Source of the DNA: Alphaproteobacteria bacterium
GTDB taxonomy: Bacteria; Pseudomonadota; Alphaproteobacteria; Bin95
DNA: 48,490 nucleotides
NCBI GenBank assembly: GCA_022826185.1
Contig: JAJDVH010000158.1
Span: 1-48,490, forward strand
Direction: 5' to 3'
The notes beneath the pieces were generated by a model. It was not told the DNA's origin, did not search any database, and was given only the letters and a program-made list of their open reading frames with translations. This document shows, piece after piece, positions 47,047 through 48,490 of this stretch; position 1 is the first letter of the stretch; each line of letters begins with the position of its first letter. A program made the position numbers and the translations under genes.

Positions 47047-47823
47047 ATGGACACGATGGCGGACGGCAGGCCCCTGGGCATGAGCGTGGAGGAGTGGCAG
47101 GCGCGGTGCGATCTGGCCGCGGCCTACCGGCTTTGCGCCCTATACGGCTGGACGGACCTCAACAACACCCACATTTCGGCGCGCCTGCCGGGCACGGAGG
47201 ATTCCTTCCTGCTGAACCCCTTCGGCATGTTCTTCGAGGAGATTACCGCCTCCTCGCTGATCGTGGTGGACCGGAACGGCACCGTGCAGAGCGAGACGGG
47301 ACACGGCGCCAACCTTGCCGGATTCGTCATCCACGGCGCCATCCACACCGCCATGCCGCACCTGCACTTCATCATGCACACCCACTCGCGATACGGCGTT
47401 GCGGTGGCGATGCAGGACCATGGCCTGCTGCCGGCGAGCCAGAAGGCGCTGACCGTCATGGGCTGGCTCGGCTATCACGATTTCGAGGGCACGGCGACCG
47501 ACAAGGGCGAGCGGCCGCGGATCGTGCGCGACCTGGGCGACAGGCGCATCCTGATGTTGCGGAACCACGGCCTGCTGACGGTCGGTGAGACGATGGGCGA
47601 GGCGTTCGTGTGGATGTACCGGATCGAGACCGCCTGCCGCCACCAGATCGACGCCCAGTCCGGCGGCGGGGCCCTGCGCGAAATCTCGCCTGCGACCCAG
47701 GAGAAGACCATCGCGACGGGCAAGTCGATGTACGGCCCCGGCGGCTTCATCGAGGTCGGCAAGGAATGGCCGGCCCTGCTGCGCCAGCTCGAACGCGCCG
47801 GCATGGACGACTACCGACGCTGA
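47047..47823 (+). CDS. Class II aldolase/adducin-family protein
   Basis: A 258-residue zinc-dependent aldolase-like protein. Zinc ligands are in H-T-H-S-R-Y and in R-N-H-G-L-L. N-N-T-H-I-S-A-R-L and L-N-P-F-G are also characteristic. GAGGAGG precedes the ATG. This branch often lacks a known sugar substrate; some are aldolases or decarboxylases. Possibly cotranscribed with the dioxygenase (75 nt gap). Confidence 0.9.
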   Translation: MDTMADGRPLGMSVEEWQARCDLAAAYRLCALYGWTDLNNTHISARLPGTEDSFLLNPFGMFFEEITASSLIVVDRNGTVQSETGHGANLAGFVIHGAIHTAMPHLHFIMHTHSRYGVAVAMQDHGLLPASQKALTVMGWLGYHDFEGTATDKGERPRIVRDLGDRRILMLRNHGLLTVGETMGEAFVWMYRIETACRHQIDAQSGGGALREISPATQEKTIATGKSMYGPGGFIEVGKEWPALLRQLERAGMDDYRR

Positions 47824-47845
47824 TCCCGCCCGGCGGTGTGCTCCG

Positions 47846-48295
47846 TCAGCCGGACGTGGGAGACGCTGGCGTTTTGTCGGCCGGCGGGTGCCCGGCGATA
47901 GCCGGGCTGGGGGATGCTGTCTTCCTGTAACTGCGAGCTTTCCTTCTCACAACTGCGACGCCTGTCAATCCCTTTGCGATGATCCCTTTGCGTTTCTCCA
48001 TCTCGTCCTTCCGCTGCTGCTTCTTTCCTGCTTGTTCCTCGCGACGACGCGCAGCATTTTCAGCCTTACGCTTTGCCTCCGCCGCCTTGGCAGCTCTACG
48101 ACGCTCAGCCGCACATTTTACCCTCTCGGCCTTAGCGGCCTTGATAGCTTCACGCTTCTCTTTCTGGATCGCGGCAAACCGGTCCTGCCCCGCGACCCTT
48201 GCCATTTTTGGTGACTTCTTTGATTTTCCAAAACTGAACCAACCGGAGCGAGGACCCACGACAGTGGAGCCTCCGAGATAGCCTCCCCGTCCCAT
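47846..48295 (-). CDS. Hypothetical basic coiled-coil protein
   Basis: A 149-residue unrecognised protein. Residues 1-30 are Gly/Ser-rich (G-R-G-G-Y-L-G-G-S), 35-105 are a continuous Lys/Arg/Ala/Glu-rich helix likely to form a coiled coil, and the tail is Pro/Ala-rich. GGAGGTCAAG directly before the ATG supports that it is translated. Base composition is lower in GC than its neighbours, as is its upstream region (48296-48417), which suggests a recent arrival. No function is proposed. Confidence 0.6.
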   Translation of the reverse strand: MGRGGYLGGSTVVGPRSGWFSFGKSKKSPKMARVAGQDRFAAIQKEKREAIKAAKAERVKCAAERRRAAKAAEAKRKAENAARRREEQAGKKQQRKDEMEKRKGIIAKGLTGVAVVRRKARSYRKTASPSPAIAGHPPADKTPASPTSG

Positions 48296-48417
48296 CTTGA
48301 CCTCCGCATTATCTCCAGCATCCCAACCTTATATGGACTGAAGGAATCGATCCATGCTGTCACGCGACGTCGATAATTTATACCAACGGCTTCGACTTGG
48401 GACTCATGTCTTCTTCT

Positions 48418-48490
48418 CGTCATGCCCGGACTTGTTCCGGGCATCCATGCGGCCGCTTGGCCGGACGGAAACGGTTGAGGGAGATGCCCG
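48418..48490. repeat. Palindromic intergenic repeat, family A (copy 2, cut by window end)
   Basis: The intact left arm CGTCATGCCCGGACTTGTTC begins at 48418 and is followed by GCGGCCG and a spacer like that of copy 1. The right arm begins at about 48485 (GCCCG) and would continue past the window. The 28 nt at 48428-48455 are identical to 123-150. Confidence 0.8.

Overview
The window is high-GC chromosomal DNA from an alphaproteobacterium, probably Rhodospirillales-like. The call rests on the conserved block olsB-olsA-miaB-phoH-ybeY-corC-lnt-metK-trmB-rimP-nusA-ylxR-infB-rbfA-truB-rpsO-pnp on the minus strand, a MucR/Ros regulator, a clpS-clpA pair, and short palindromic repeats of the 'TPDLIRGP / WTPDQVRGD' and 'CPDLFRASMRP' type scattered between genes. 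All identifications come from reading motifs by eye; no search was run.

Layout. 1-3.6 kb: a palindromic repeat, a MaoC hydratase plus CitE-like lyase pair, a RES-Xre toxin-antitoxin module with a palindromic operator, and an orphan IS630-type helix-turn-helix ORF. 3.6-10.3 kb: a PQQ-type sugar dehydrogenase whose N-terminal region contains a palindromic repeat, clpA/clpS, a SPOR-containing D,D-carboxypeptidase, an alpha/beta hydrolase and tRNA-Gly(GCC). 10.4-15.3 kb: a five-gene branched-chain amino-acid-type ABC importer. 15.3-16.3 kb: an AT-rich promoter driving a PIN toxin and an unusually large putative antitoxin. 16.4-18.9 kb: a TPP riboswitch and a thiZXY pyrimidine-precursor importer. 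18.9-21.9 kb: nth, trpS, grxC and a nitrilase-family amidase. 21.8-22.8 kb: an AT-rich island with a TIR-like (Thoeris ThsB/DUF1863-type) protein overlapping a small RipA-like membrane protein. 22.8-25.4 kb: an LLM oxidoreductase, a 780-bp gene-poor stretch with decamer repeats, and an SDR. 25.4-45.1 kb: an almost unbroken minus-strand run covering a flavin oxidoreductase, RNA decay, ribosome maturation and translation, SAM synthesis, lipoprotein acylation, tRNA modification and ornithine-lipid synthesis. 45.1-48.5 kb: mucR, a TauD/BBOX-like dioxygenase, a class II aldolase, a basic coiled-coil hypothetical protein and another copy of the first palindromic repeat.

How the genes work together. 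Most operons are tightly coupled, with 4-nt ATGA, GTGA or TTGA stop/start overlaps throughout. The accessory pieces (RES-Xre, PIN pair, TIR plus membrane protein) sit as small single insertions between housekeeping genes rather than in one large island. The best candidate for a poorly described system is the TIR-like/RipA-like pair at 21875-22731. It has the two-gene logic of Thoeris (a TIR signal producer plus an effector), but the effector is a three-helix membrane protein rather than the SIR2-SLOG or Macro effector of known types. The second candidate is the PIN toxin with a 178-residue antitoxin of unfamiliar N-terminal fold.
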